Assembly: GCA_009746045.1 (NCBI GenBank)
Contig: RPFO01000448.1
Span: 2,465,009-2,529,008, forward strand
Origin: Mesostigma viride
Taxonomy: Eukaryota; Streptophyta; Mesostigmatophyceae; Mesostigmatales; Mesostigmataceae
Direction of reading: 5' to 3'
Length of the DNA: 64,000 bases
The notes beneath the pieces are model-generated. The model saw only the letters and a list, made by a program, of their open reading frames with translations. It did no database searches and was not told where the DNA came from. This document shows positions 43,025-54,600 of the stretch, piece after piece (the stretch's first letter is position 1; each line of letters opens with the position of its first letter). The position numbers and the translations under genes were made by a program.

Positions 43025-46000
43025 TGCCACCGCCACCACCACCACCACAACCACAACCACAACCACAACCACAACCACAACCACAACCACAACCACAACA
43101 ACAATGACAACGACGACAGGTCAACCCCCAGTTCTACGCGTTTCGATGGCTCACGCTGCTGCTGACGCAGGAGTTCTCGTTCCCGGACTTGCTGCGGCTG
43201 TGGGACTCGTTGCTGAGCGACAGCGTGGGCATCATGGTGCGTGGGTTCAATTTGTGTTTTGTGTTGTGTTGTGTTGTGTTGTGGGTGGGTGGGTGGGTGG
43301 GTGGGTGGGTGGGTGGGTGGGTGGGTGGGTGGGTGGGTGGGTGGGTGGGTGGGTGGGTGGGTGGGTGGGTGGGTGGGTGGGTGGGTGGGTGGGTGGGTGC
43401 GTGGGTGGGTGGGTGGGTGGGTGGGTGGGTGGGTGGGTGGGTGGGTGGGTGGGTGGGTGGGTGGGTGGGTGGGTGGGTGGGTGGGTGGGTGGGTGGGTGG
43501 GTGGGTGGGTGGGTGGGTGGGTGGGTGGGTGGGTGGGTGGGTGGGTGGGTGGGTGGGTGGGTGGGTGGGTGGGTGGGTGGGTGGGTGGGTGGGTGGGTGG
43601 GTGGGTGGGTGGGTGGGTGGGTGGGTGGGTGGGTGGGTGGGTGGGTGGGTGGGTGGGTGGGTGGGTGGGTGGGTGGGTGGGTGGGTGGGTGGGTGGGTGG
43701 GTGGGTGGGTGGGTGGGTGGGTGGGTGGGTGGGTGGGTGGGTGGGTGGGTGGGTGGGTGGGTGGGTGGGTGCAACGGGTGGGTGCAAGGGGTGGGGTATT
43801 AGGGTGCATGCGTGTGTGCGTGCTTGGACGGCGCGTCTTACGTGCTTTGGAGGGGACAGGAGGGGGGAGAGGGAAGGCATGATGATAAATTGCGTGCACG
43901 TGAAATAAATTAATAATTGATCAACTTGCTGTGTGTGTGCAGGTCCATGTGTGCGAATCTGATGTGCAGGCGTGGTGTGGATTGTAGTCTTTGTACATGC
44001 TTGCTGTGTGTATGTGTTTGTGTGTTTGCAGGCGGGCTTATATGTGTGGGTGAAGGGGTGGGTTGCATGAACACTGTGAGCGCTTGTGTGTGTGTGTGTG
44101 CTTGGGGTGTGTGCGCATGTGTGTGGGCGCGCGTGCGCGCGTGGAATGGCTGTGGGAATGCAAGATGGAACACAAAGTACAAAAAGGAGTCAAATTAGCA
44201 ACGAATGATATTTATCATCAGGGGGGCCTTTCTTATGTCAGAGGCTGGCAGTGAGCTGTGGTGATAACTCACACACCATACACAGACTGCTTCTACACTA
44301 ATGTAGTACTACTGTAGTCTATACTACTGTAGTCTATACTACTGTAGTCTATACTACTGTAGTCTATACTACTGTAGTCTATACTACTGTAGTCTATACT
44401 ACTGTAGTTGTAGTATAGGGCGTGCACTTCTTTCATGATGATAAATATATAGTAGTATATGGTCCTTAAGTGCCCCACGATGATCCTTCAGTGATTCTTA
44501 AATTATATACAGATTGTGATACGATGAACGCTGCGTGCCCTGCATTGGTGGGTCCTCGTTGCTGGCTCTGTGGTCCCCCCGTCAGAGGGTGGAGAGAGCG
44601 CATTAATGAATGAATGACCTAATTAATTAATTAATTCATTAATTAATCAATTAACACGTAACTACAGAGGGGGGATGTTTGATACCAGCCAGTGAGAAGG
44701 GCTTTCCATGACAACCAGCGTGCTCCGCGACTCGCCGACGGGAGCGCGAGACTGATTCATTAATGACGACCTGTCCATGCTATCATGATCCATTTGCTCG
44801 GGCCTCTCGGGCCATGCCTGTCCCCATGTCCACCACGGGTTGAACAGTCTCGGCCCTTTTGATGGAAAGCTCTTTCGTTGCTCGTAGCAGCGCCGCGATC
44901 ATATCACCATTTTTCTCGTTCCTGTTCTATCACTGCATCTGTACCATCTACCTGTAGCACGTAATCGCGATTCCCTCATTCCATGCTGCCTCCTTTTGTT
45001 TTTTTACTCGCGGTTGTCCCTGTGTGGCATATCTGTATGCTGCCACGGCCACAAGATGTGCCCACACTTGGCTCTGTAAATCAATCAATCAATCATTCAT
45101 GGAACTGATCTACGGCTTGGGATCTACGGTTCGGTCGTATTGGTCTCTCCTGTTGTGGATGGGGAATCTTTGCCATGCACGGGGGTTGGGACATGGCATG
45201 ACCTTGCCACTGCCGTGAGCTGGGTTGGGCTTGGGCGTGTGGTGGATGTGGGTCATTTGAATATCAAATAGAAGATTCAACTTGGGACATGCCATGTGGT
45301 TTCGGTGGGTTGGGATGTGGGACCTTGCGTTATGACCTCGTCCCCAAGCACAGCCGATGCTGCTCAACACGTGCTGCAGCATGCTGCTGTATGTGCGGGA
45401 GACGCTTCTTGTGGGTGACTTTGTCGACAACCTCAAGGTGCGCTGTATGTAATTAAATGTTGGATTCCTTACGATCAAACACCTCAAGGTGCGCTGTTGA
45501 GAGCTATATAGAGGGTTGCTTACGCTCGAGGACCTCCATGTGCAGTATTGTGCACTATCTATAGCTATATACTACTAAAGAAATAGTTACGTTTGACGCC
45601 CTCAAGGTGCACTATCTATAGCTATATACTACTTCAGAAATAGTTACGTTTGATGACCTCAAGGTGCGCTGTGTATTGCTACTACTATTCATAGAGTTAC
45701 TTACGCTTCACAACCTCAAGGTGCACTGCACATCAATTAGCATTTCAAATGGCAGATATGGCAACTGTATATGGTAGAGGTATGGCCCGCCTGCAATGGT
45801 CATTGTCTTGGTCAGGGGCTCTTACATTTATTGTTTTATCTTTCATTTGGGAACTCTGCCCCTCTGGTAGCATAAAGAACTAACTGAACTATAGCCGTTG
45901 GTTCACCACGGAAAGACAGAAGGCACATGTTAGCACATGTTGGGCCTTTGTACTTGGTGGCCTCTCTCCCAAACTTCCAGCCGAATGATGGTTCCTAGTT

Positions 46001-46959
46001 ATGGATCGGTCGGAGTATTTTACTACTACTTCAAAAGGCAATTATGGAACTCACTAGAAGCAATTGTGGAACTCGCTGGGTGTCTACTAGGGCTTGGAGT
46101 GTTCAAAGTCAAGCCAGGTCAAAGTCAAGCCAAATTTTCTGAAAGGTGCTGCAGATACAACATCACTTAATATTTGCGCACTAGGCATTAGAATAAGAAA
46201 GCCAACCTGGTCTTGCTTTATTGGCATCTTCGTTGGTGGGCATCCATTGAACTCTTGGTCGCAATTCCACATGTTCCTTGGCAGGATGTCTTGTCCCAGC
46301 TAATGATGGTCTCGTATAATTGTCCTCTTTACTACGGCAAATGTATGATACTTCCACTCATTTCCATCATCCTGGACGACTCGACGAACGTAGATAAGAT
46401 TACAGCAGGCTTGAGCTCCCATGGTCCGAATTCTTCCAGATTTCTGGCTTGCGCTGGTTGTCTCTTCGAAACTAATATGGAATTTTATGCGGGTTATGTA
46501 GTCAGCTTGTTCACCTGTGGCCGTCACCTACATACCACTAATTGCGTTCACCTGTGGTCACATATATAACTGATTTCTCTTCTCCATGAATACATAGCTG
46601 ATTGTGCTCATCTGTGGCCAGTGTGCTAGGTAATTACTTGCGTACGTGTCATGAGCATGGGCATGCCACGGAGTACTATGCTAATCTCATTAGAATATAA
46701 TTACACGAAAGTTACAAATATCGTCTGCATCAGTGTACTACTGGTTACCGATACTGCTGCCACCTCAAGTGTGTTTGTAATGCGGTTAAAGAACTTACGG
46801 GATTTCTCTGTTGTTGTTTCTGATGCGTAATAATTTTGTTTTGTTTCTGTTGGTATCCTTTCTTTTGGACATGCCCGGCAGCTGCTGCAAAAATACCCAC
46901 CATGCGATGTGAAGGAGATCGTCCGGGTAGCACAGTCTTTCGGCACGCAAGCGCGTTAG
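34031..46959 (+). CDS. TBC1D13-type Rab GTPase-activating protein (10 exons)
   Basis: TBC proteins speed GTP hydrolysis by Rab GTPases on membrane-traffic compartments. Exons: 34031-34144 (predicted first exon), 34412-34504, 35832-35936, 36825-37166, 39222-39320, 39849-39977, 40493-40672, 43120-43236, 45354-45437, 46882-46959. All are phase 0 and give 446 residues plus TAG. Both catalytic fingers are present: IDRDVKR (the IxxDxxR arginine finger, R232) and YVQGMNE (the glutamine finger, Q272). Family anchors run in order: [19 protein letters not shown] across exons 2-3, [83 protein letters not shown] and [10 protein letters not shown]. Exon 4 has a disordered Gly/Ser-rich insert typical of algae. 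Introns are swollen by repeats. Exon 1 is the least certain part. Confidence 0.93.
35518..35740. repeat. 8-bp minisatellite (ATGACACC)n in TBC intron 2
   Basis: About 25 nearly perfect copies lie about 90 bp before the acceptor of exon 3. The open frames on its minus strand follow only from the repeat. Confidence 0.95.
35930..36252 (+). repeat. Tandem copies of the TBC exon 3 donor junction (about 83-bp unit)
   Basis: The exon 3 end plus donor, CAACCCG|GTGC, recurs at 35930, 35994, 36078, 36160 and 36243 (spacings 64, 84, 82 and 83 bp). Each unit after the first also carries AGGAGGTTGCTACAGGATTA or most of it. Only the first copy is the real exon edge. Confidence 0.9.
36310..36455. repeat. 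Minisatellite of about 17/34 bp in TBC intron 3
   Basis: Alternating GAGCACAGCAGATCGAGAA and CACCAGAT phrases, about eight units. Confidence 0.8.
37738..38845 (+). repeat. 1.1-kb (CCCT)n/(CCT)n pyrimidine tract in TBC intron 4
   Basis: An essentially pure pyrimidine strand of CCCT units with interspersed CCT units, about 1,100 bp, on the sense strand of the TBC transcript. Long open frames on both strands (Ser/Leu/Pro and Arg/Glu/Gly) are artefacts of the tract. Such mirror-symmetric sequence can form triplex DNA. Confidence 0.97.
40641..40720 (+). repeat. Tandem duplication of the TBC exon 7 donor junction (40-bp unit)
   Basis: The last 32 bases of exon 7 plus the first 8 of the intron (40641-40680) are repeated head to tail at 40681-40720 with a few changes. 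Both end CAGCCAAGGTAAGCAG or GTAGCCAAGGTAAGCAG, so the intron starts with two equally good donors. Weaker echoes lie near 40777, 40838 and 41697. Confidence 0.9.
40721..42806 (+). other. TBC intron 7, repeat-poor part
   Basis: Intron sequence with degenerate echoes of the exon 7 junction and no recognisable gene on either strand. Confidence 0.45.
42807..43103 (+). repeat. (CCA)n, (CCG)n, (CAACCA)n compound microsatellite before TBC exon 8
   Basis: About 54 CCA units pass into CCG and then ACCACA-type units and end about 16 bp before exon 8. It forms the 3' part of intron 7. Confidence 0.97.
43281..43773 (+). repeat. (GGGT)n array of about 122 units after TBC exon 8
   Basis: An almost perfect GGGT run with a single GCGT interruption near 43399 starts about 45 bp after the exon 8 donor. 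On the transcript it would be a continuous G-quadruplex-forming RNA. The strand-specific open frames (Trp/Val/Gly or Thr/His/Pro) are artefacts. Confidence 0.97.
44303..44408. repeat. 15-bp minisatellite TACTACTGTAGTCTA in TBC intron 8
   Basis: Seven near-perfect units; each contains the palindromic core CTACTGTAG. Confidence 0.93.
44600..44775 (+). repeat. (TTAA)n run and retroelement 3' hairpin relic in TBC intron 8
   Basis: TTAATTAATTAATTCATTAA (about 44620-44640) is followed by GTGCTCCGCGACTCGCC then GACGGGAGCGCGAG, matching the 3' hairpins of the retroelements at 18 and 24 kb. Confidence 0.55.
45428..45735 (+). repeat. Tandem copies of the TBC exon 9 donor junction
   Basis: The exon end CAACCTCAAG|GTGCGCTGT is followed in the intron by related copies near 45479, 45530, 45597, 45653 and 45712, spaced about 50-65 bp. 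Each is preceded by a TTACG phrase. Several keep a perfect CTCAAG|GTGC junction. Confidence 0.88.
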
Positions 46960-48623
46960 CTGTGCGCCAACAACTGGAGAGGTCATGATCGGAAATACTG
47001 GGTGATCAAGCTGTTTTTAATGTCAACAGGACTTTCCTTTATTGCTGCTGAAGGGCAGCTTGGAGCAAGCTCTCCGTGCTTCTTTGCTTGGGAAGATGGG
47101 ATTCATATTGCAGCTTTGTATAGCAGCACTCGCTTCCTATTTTGGCTGGACATGGCTTGACTTGCCATCCAGTAATCCGCGCGTGCCCTCAGGATGTTTT
47201 GGCACCCTCATGGTACATTATGCCCTCACCCCTCATATCAAGGAGACAACCAGTGCAGGCCTCATATTCTGATCAGACACTCCGCAAAGGTGAAAACCTT
47301 TGCGTTCAGTGCCGGGCCGCGGAAAACGCGGAAAACGCGGAAAACGCGGCCTCATATGATGATGTGAGAGGCATGTACTACTTATTTTGACCTACCCTGG
47401 TCCATCACCTCTATTCGCCCCATCCGAGGGATCGGGCCGTTGCTTGCATGGAATCGATCACGTGCACGGAATCGACACGTTAATTAATAAATGAGCACGT
47501 GACTGCTGGAAAGCAGGGCCTTGTAATTATCATGCCACACTGATTGGTTGCTGTCCGCTGCCGGCCTGTTATATGCATCCTGGTTGTCACTGTCATATCT
47601 ATATAAGTGAGACAACTATTCGCGAATCGAGGCGTGCGATCCAAAGAACACGCAGGCCAGGAGGCGATCGTGGCTGAGCTTGTCAAAAAAAGCCGGGCTG
47701 GCTGGCGTCAAAGTAGTACTCCTCCCAAGTCGGCTCGGCAGGGCGACTGCGCTTGGGTTCAGGCGACGCGCTGCGGGCGAGGTAAGCCCGGGGGGCTGGG
47801 CGATCACTAGGGCTTGGCTAGTGGCGCCGCTGCCGTCTGGGCCAGAGGGCGAAGCTGCAGGCGTATTTTCATGGCTGAGCGCAGCCGCCAGCTGCTGCGT
47901 TGCGCGGAGGAGCGTTTGCTCGCCATATATTGCGTAATAGCTTCGGAAAATTATATCAGCGTGTGCGTCTTAGAAAGACGAAGCGATTGTGATATTCACG
48001 GCCGAATTTAGTGCCCAAACGTGAAAGTTATGAGCTCCGCCGTCAGCCATGGCTACCTCGTGAGCTACCTCTTGAACGGAGCAAGCTGTCCTCCCATGTC
48101 AAAGAGACAACGTAATCCCCCTATGGCATGCCCGCCATACTCTGATTTCCCCCGCCATACGTACGTTCAACAATTTAACGCAAATATGGAATGGCTGTCT
48201 CACTACACGGCCGGAGAAAAAGGTTACAGATATAATTATTCAACAATGTGTAGAGGGCATTCCAAAAGAATAATTAACTTTACACTACTATCTGATCAAA
48301 AGCGCCTCCACAGAGATAGCTCGACTCTAAACCACCAAAAGCCTTAACAATATTTCAAGAAACAATACCACTTGACATATACACGCCAGCTGAGAAGGGG
48401 AAAGCCAGCAAGCAAGGCCTGCAAAGCCCGAATCGTGCACGCGCCAGCAACGACAGGTGACCGGTACTACCACACAATGCTTAGTTAAGGTGACCCCCAC
48501 CCATGGACAGACAAGGCAAGCATTGGTTGGCACATGTGCTCAAGACAATAAACAGAGATATTCTCCGCGCGCTACATCCAGTCTGCCGAGTCTGGGCCTA
48601 CAAAGGCCGGTCCACCGGCGATA
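46960..48623. other. Intergenic region between convergent TBC and SEC14-like genes
   Basis: The TBC gene ends at 46959 and the SEC14-like gene (minus) ends at 48624. A short GCGGAAAAC repeat lies at 47320-47350, the GGAGACAACCAGTGCAGGCC motif at 47242-47261, and an AAGTGAGACAACTAT motif at 47604-47618. A dispersed repeat occupies 47750-48065. No supported gene. Confidence 0.5.
47750..48065 (+). repeat. Dispersed repeat, copy 2 (pair with 15365-15690)
   Basis: Same orientation as the copy at 15 kb, sharing the CGCTTGGGTTCAGGCGACGC start and the GAGCTCCGCCGTCAGCCATG end. It diverges by substitutions and small indels. Confidence 0.75.
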
Positions 48624-51600
48624 TCAAATCGAGGTCAACCGCCGGCGCGCCCCCATCTCCCCCAGCACGCGTATCAGCCGCTGCCGCATGGTCGCGGTGA
48701 ACGCGAGCATGACGAGCATGAGCACGGCGATCGACATGACCACGCTGCGTGTGGACAGGTGGCGCCGTGGGAGCAGCCCATGCAGCAAGCCCCCCGAGTG
48801 CCGGTGGTGGCCTCCATGCGTGCCCTGTGGGTCTGGGAGGTGCACCCCTGTGACCACACTGCTGCCATGGCTGCTTCCTACCAGTGACCCCTCGGCAGGC
48901 GTGATGCCGCCGTGGCGGGGCCCCTCGGGGCACTCGATGACGCAGCGGGCGCAATCACACGCGCCGCCATAGAGCCGCGGCAGGCAGGCCTCAGAGACAT
49001 GGTCAAACAGACGGCGGTGCTCGTGGCGTCCCACGACGACGATCTTCTGCTGCGTGATCGGGTGCAGCCACGCCTTGACGGCGGTCACGACCAGGTTGAG
49101 AGTGGGGGAGGCGTCGGTGAGGAGCATGCGCTTGAGGCGGAGCGGGTAGTTGTGGGCAAGTGTGCGCGCGATGCCTTTCACGAGACCCAGCGGCGCGTTG
49201 GTGATGCCCACGCCGGAGCAGTCCATGACCACCACCATCTGCTCGCGCTGCTCTTCCTCAAACAGGCATGCGACCGCGTACTCGGTTTGGCTGACTGCGG
49301 GGTGATAAAGGGGGGGGCGCGGTTGGAGGAGTTGTGTGTGTGTGTGTAAAATTGAGAGAGATAGAAAGCAAAAGGAAGTGGGTTCATGTATGGACAGAGG
49401 GGGAAAAGAGGATCGGAGGGGTGGCTAAGGGAGAATGATCAAAATTACAAGTCCATTTCAAAAACGGCATGCCCTCCCCCCCCGCCCCCCACCCATCATT
49501 CCCGTCAGCCCCGCCCCGCCCCTCCCCGCCCCGCCCCGCCCCGCCCCCCCCCCCCCCATCCCATCCCGACAATGTTGGCATCATGTCGGCCCACCATGTT
49601 GGCAGCATAGGAAGCCATGCATGTGTGCACACATATGATGGGAAAGAATCCTTCCCTTCCTCACCCACCCCACCCCCACCCCACCCCCACCCCACCGCCC
49701 TCCCAACCCCATCCCAACCCCATCCCACCCGCATCCCAACCCCATCCCAAGCCCATCCCAACCCCATCTCAACCCCTCACGTACTGATGGCCTCGATGAA
49801 CCGCGCGTGGTGCAGCCTCCGGTTCTTGAACGCATCGAGCGCCTCCCCCACTTTGATCACCAGCACGGGCTCCCCCGCGAGCCCCTCCTTGTGCCAGTAC
49901 ACGAGCTTGCTCCAGCTGGTCAGCTCGGCCGCGGTCATGAACGTGTGGCCGCTGCGCCAGGCCAGGTGGGAGCGCACGCGGCGCGCGGCCACGCGCACGT
50001 CCATGCTGGACACACGCATGTAGCGGAGCAGCTCGCCGCCCTCCATCCTGGGGGAAGAGGGCGAGATGCCAGGGATGAGGGCGGGGTGGGGTGGGGTGGG
50101 GTGGGGTGGGGTGGGGTGGGGTGGGGTGGGGTGGGGTGGGGTGGGGTGGGGTGGGGTGGGGTGGGGTGGGGTGGGGTGGGGTGGGGTGGGGTGGGGTGGG
50201 GTGGGGTGGGTGGGGTGGGGTGGGGTGGGGTGGGGTGGGGTGGGGTGGGGTGGGGTGGGGTGGGGGAATAAAGTGGTGAGTAGTCGAAAGAGGTTATCAC
50301 TCGCCGCCCTCAATCATGGGGAAAGATGGCTGAATTCCAGGGGTGAGGGCGCGATGCCAGGTATGAAGGCAGGATGAGTGCGGAGTCGTAGGTGCGGGGA
50401 AGTCCAGGGGTTACAAGGGGTGAGAGAAAGGTTGAGGAGTAAAGGAGGCAACATCAACCAATGGGATTTAAAAAATCGCTCACCACCCTCCATCCTGGGC
50501 AGTGGGTGAGGTGCCAGGGATGAGGGGGGGGAGTGACGATGTCGGGCTGGGTGCGGGCCTCATGGGTTGAGAGGGTGAGGATATAGCGTGGAAAATGCGG
50601 TGAGGAGGGTGTACCGTGGATAAAGTAAGTGGGATTTAGTCGAAATGAAAATACGGTGGCAAGGACCAATCCAAAGGGGTAATCTATTTACCGTCGTCCA
50701 TCCTGGGGAAGAGGGCTAACTGCCATGGGGTGCAGTGCCAGGGAGGAGGGTGGGGTGATCAGGGGGGGGGAGTGAGGGCGGGGGAATGAGGGCGGGGGAA
50801 TGAGGGCGGGGGGATGAGGGCGGGGGGATGAGGGCCGGGTGAGTGTCGGGCCGAGGGCTAAAACAAAGGAGTTGAATAAGGGTGAGGGTGTACCACCATG
50901 TAGCGCCATGCGCGGGCAGGCGGGCCAACAATCTCGCTGCCTGCTCCCAAGGGGGCCAAAGGCACCCGCAGGCAGTCTAGTACCAGGATAAAAAGCCTAG
51001 ATACTTCTTGGCAGGCAACCTGCTGATTGACAACTAATGTCATTTGTTGCCCTTTGTTGGCAACCTGCCAGTTATCAATTCAGCATGTTCACTCTCGCTA
51101 CGCGATTCATAATCCGTTCACGCTTGTGTGGCGCAAGCAGCTTGCAGGACGGTAGGGGGGCAAGTGTAATCCGTTCACGCTTGTGTGGCGCGAGCAGCTT
51201 GCAGGACGGTAGGGGGGCAAGTGTAATCCGTTCACGCTTGTGTGGCGCGAGCAGCTTGCAGGACGGTAGGGGGCAAGTGTAATCCGTTCACGCTTGTGTG
51301 GCGCGAGCAGCTTGCAGGACGGTAGGGGGGCAAGTGTAATCCGTTCACGCTTGTGTGGCGCGAGCAGCTTGCAGGACGGTAGGGGGGCAAGTGTAATCCG
51401 TTCACGCTTGTGTGGCGCGAGCAGCTTGCAGGACGGTAGGGGGGCAAGTGTAATCCGTTCACGCTTGTGTGGCGCGAGCAGCTTGCAGGACGGTAGGGGG
51501 GCAAGTGTAATCCGTTCACGCTTGTGTGGCGCGAGCAGCTTGCAGGACGGTAGGGGGGCAAGTGTAATCCGTTCACGCTTGTGTGGCGCGAGCAGCCTGC

Positions 51601-54600
51601 AGGACGGTAGGGGGGCAAGTGTAATCCGTTCACGCTTGTGTGGCGCGAGCAGCTTGCAGGACGGTAGGGGGGCAAGTGTAATCCGTTCACGCTTGTGTGG
51701 CGCGAGCAGCTTGCAGGACGGTAGGGGGGCAAGTGTAATCCGTTCACGCTTGTGTGGCGCGAGCAGCTTGCAGGACGGTAGGGGGGCAAGTGTAATCCGT
51801 TCACGCTTGTGTGGCGCGAGCAGCTTGCAGGACGGTAGGGGCGCAAGTGTAATCCGTTCACGCTTGTGTGGCGCGAGCAGCTTGCAGGACGGTAGGGGGC
51901 AAGTGTAATCCGTTCACGCTTGTGTGGCGCGAGCAGCTTGCAGGACGGTAGGGGGGCAAGTGTAATCCGTTCACGCTTGTGTGGCGCGAGCAGCTTGCAG
52001 GACGGTAGGGGGGCAAGTGTAATCCGTTCACGCTTGTGTGGCGCGAGCAGCTTGCAGGACGGTAGGGGGGCAAGTGTAATCCGTTCACGCTTGTGTGGCG
52101 CGAGCAGCTTGCAGGACGGTAGGGGGGCAAGTGTAATCCGTTCACGCTTGTGTGGCGCGAGCAGCTTGCAGGACGGTAGGGGGGCAAGTGTAATCCGTTC
52201 ACGCTTGTGTGGCGCGAGCAGCTTGCAGGACGGTAGGGGGCAAGTGTAATCCGTTCACGCTTGTGTGGCGCGAGCAGCTTGCAGGACGGTAGGGGGGCAA
52301 GTGTAATCCGTTCACGCTTGTGTGGCGCGAGCAGCTTGCAGGACGGTAGGGGGGCAAGTGTAATCCGTTCACGCTTGTGTGGCGCGAGCAGCTTGCAGGA
52401 CGGTAGGGGGGCAAGTGTAATCCGTTCACGCTTGTGTGGCGCGAGCAGCTTGCAGGACGTTAGGGGGGCAAGTGTAATCCGTTCACGCTTGTGTGGCGCG
52501 AGCAGCCTGCAGGACGGTAGGGGGGCAAGTGTAATCCGTTCACGCTTGTGTGGCGCGAGCAGCTTGCAGGACGGTAGGGGGGCAAGTGTAATCCGTTCAC
52601 GCTTGTGTGGCGCGAGCAGCCTGCAGGACGGTAGGGGGGCAAGTGTAATCCGTTCACGCTTGTGTGGCGCGAGCAGCTTGCAGGACGGTAGGGGGGCAAG
52701 TATAATCCGTTCACGCTTGTGTGGCGCGAGCAGCTTGCAGGACGGTAGGGGGGCAAGTGTAATCCGTTCACGCTTGTGTGGCGCGAGCAGCTTGCAGGAC
52801 GGTAGGGGGGCAAGTGTAATCCGTTCACGCTTGTGTGGCGCGAGCAGCTTGCAGGACGGTAGGGGGGCAAGTGTAATCCGTTCACGCTTGTGTGGCGCGA
52901 GCAGCTTGCAGGACGGTAGGGGGGCAAGTGTAATCCGTTCACGCTTGTGTGGCGCGAGCAGCTTGCAGGACGTTAGGGGGGCAAGTGTAATCCGTTCACG
53001 CTTGTGTGGCGCGAGCAGCTTGCAGGACGGTAGGGGGGCAAGTATAATCCGTTCACGCTTGTGTGGCGCGAGCAGCTTGCAGGACGGTAGGGGCGCAAGT
53101 ATAATCAGTTCACGCTTGTGTGGCGTGAGCAGCTTGCAGGACGGTAGGGGGGCAAGCTGGGCAAGCTCCCCTCAAGCATGAACAACAACAATAAAAATTG
53201 TGAGCACATCCAACAGAGACAAGGGGCATGGAATCGCAAGGCCTTACCACGGCGGCACTGTGATGTGCTCCGCAGCGAGCGCGGCCGTCAGGCTGCGCAC
53301 CGCCGCATTCTCCTCCTCAGTGTGCAGGCTAGGGGGGCAGGGCAAACACAGAACAAGTTTGTGGGGCAGCAAAAACAATTAAGATCACTAAGCTCCCAAC
53401 AAGACCAGCATTTGCTTGAATACAATAAGTTGAGCCCTGCCACAAATGCAGCAGTTAACAGTGGCCTTAAGGTTTCTCAATCCGCACGCGGAAGCAAGAA
53501 GCCTCCAGGATGGGAGGGAGGGGAAAGAAACAATTGTAGATCATTGCCAGCCTAGCTTTCTTAAGGCATGGTCCGCCGACACACAAGCTGACATCATCCT
53601 AAATTAAGTAACACCGGCATGCGTCACAGGCCGGCCTGAACAGTGCTGAAAACGCCACTACAAACAACGTGGTCACGCACCCCCAGGCTAGCGCGTTAAC
53701 CGTACAGGTAGTTGTACAAAGTTCCCAAGACTGACAAACATAAAACTCGCCCATCGACCCCTTGGACCGGTCCGAATCCACTACACAATAATAAGTCACG
53801 ACTCACTAACAAAACCAAATCAGTCAAAGATTCGTTAAGCAACCAGCCGACCCTACAGGTCCCCAGATGATCTCAGCCGGTGCAACCAAATACGAATCTT
53901 TGCAAGCAAGTCGTATAAAACCTACAATTAACTTTCTCGGACCATTAATTAATAGCCACCGACCCTTATAAACAACCGGGTCATCCAAGGAGAATTCAGG
54001 CGAACATGAAACCCTTTGTACAAATCGAATTTGTCAGCCCATGTCGCAGACAGCCTTCCTCATGCAGGCCAAGGCATAGCGGCCCTATCTTTCCCGCATG
54101 TGTTAATTAAACTATATTCAGAGAAAACCGATTAGTTTATTAACAAATAGGGAAAAAGCTCACAAGCTCGCCTAGAGCAAGTTTCTGGGCCAGTAAAGGA
54201 CAAGCTGATAAGCCCCCCCCAAAGTTTAGCCCCCCCCCACACACACAGGGGAAAAAAAATAATAAAAAAAATGATGGGGCCGAGTACAAGTTAAATGGGC
54301 GATATATGACATGTTTACAGGCCAACAGGAAAAAATTTACGGGCCAGGGTAACAAGGGCCAGCAGGGATCAACAGGGGCAAACAGAAAACGGGATCCTTG
54401 ACCAGCAATCGAGTTGAACTTTTTATGGGGGGCGGGGACAGAGAGCCCCAGCCATCACAAGTCTATGCTTTTACAGTGTCGGGGTATGATGGACGTTTGC
54501 ATGGAGCATAATTCCAGGTATAGAGGGGGGTGAAGTGTAGGGGTGGGAGGATAAGAGAAAGGAGCGGTACTTATCAGAAGCACAGCAAGGACCCTGCATC

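Noticed and set aside
42622-43908. Long Thr/His/Pro, Trp/Val/Gly, poly-Pro and poly-His frames
   Set aside because: Translation of CCA and GGGT microsatellites; only the 117-nt TBC exon between them is coding.
51109-53155. CRISPR-like array of 57-bp repeats
   Set aside because: Units abut directly with no unique spacers, the context is a eukaryotic intron, and there are no cas genes. It is a minisatellite.
51232-53181. Repeat protein genes in the 57-bp array (both strands)
   Set aside because: 57 bp is divisible by three so any stop-free frame persists; frame breaks occur exactly at units with five G.
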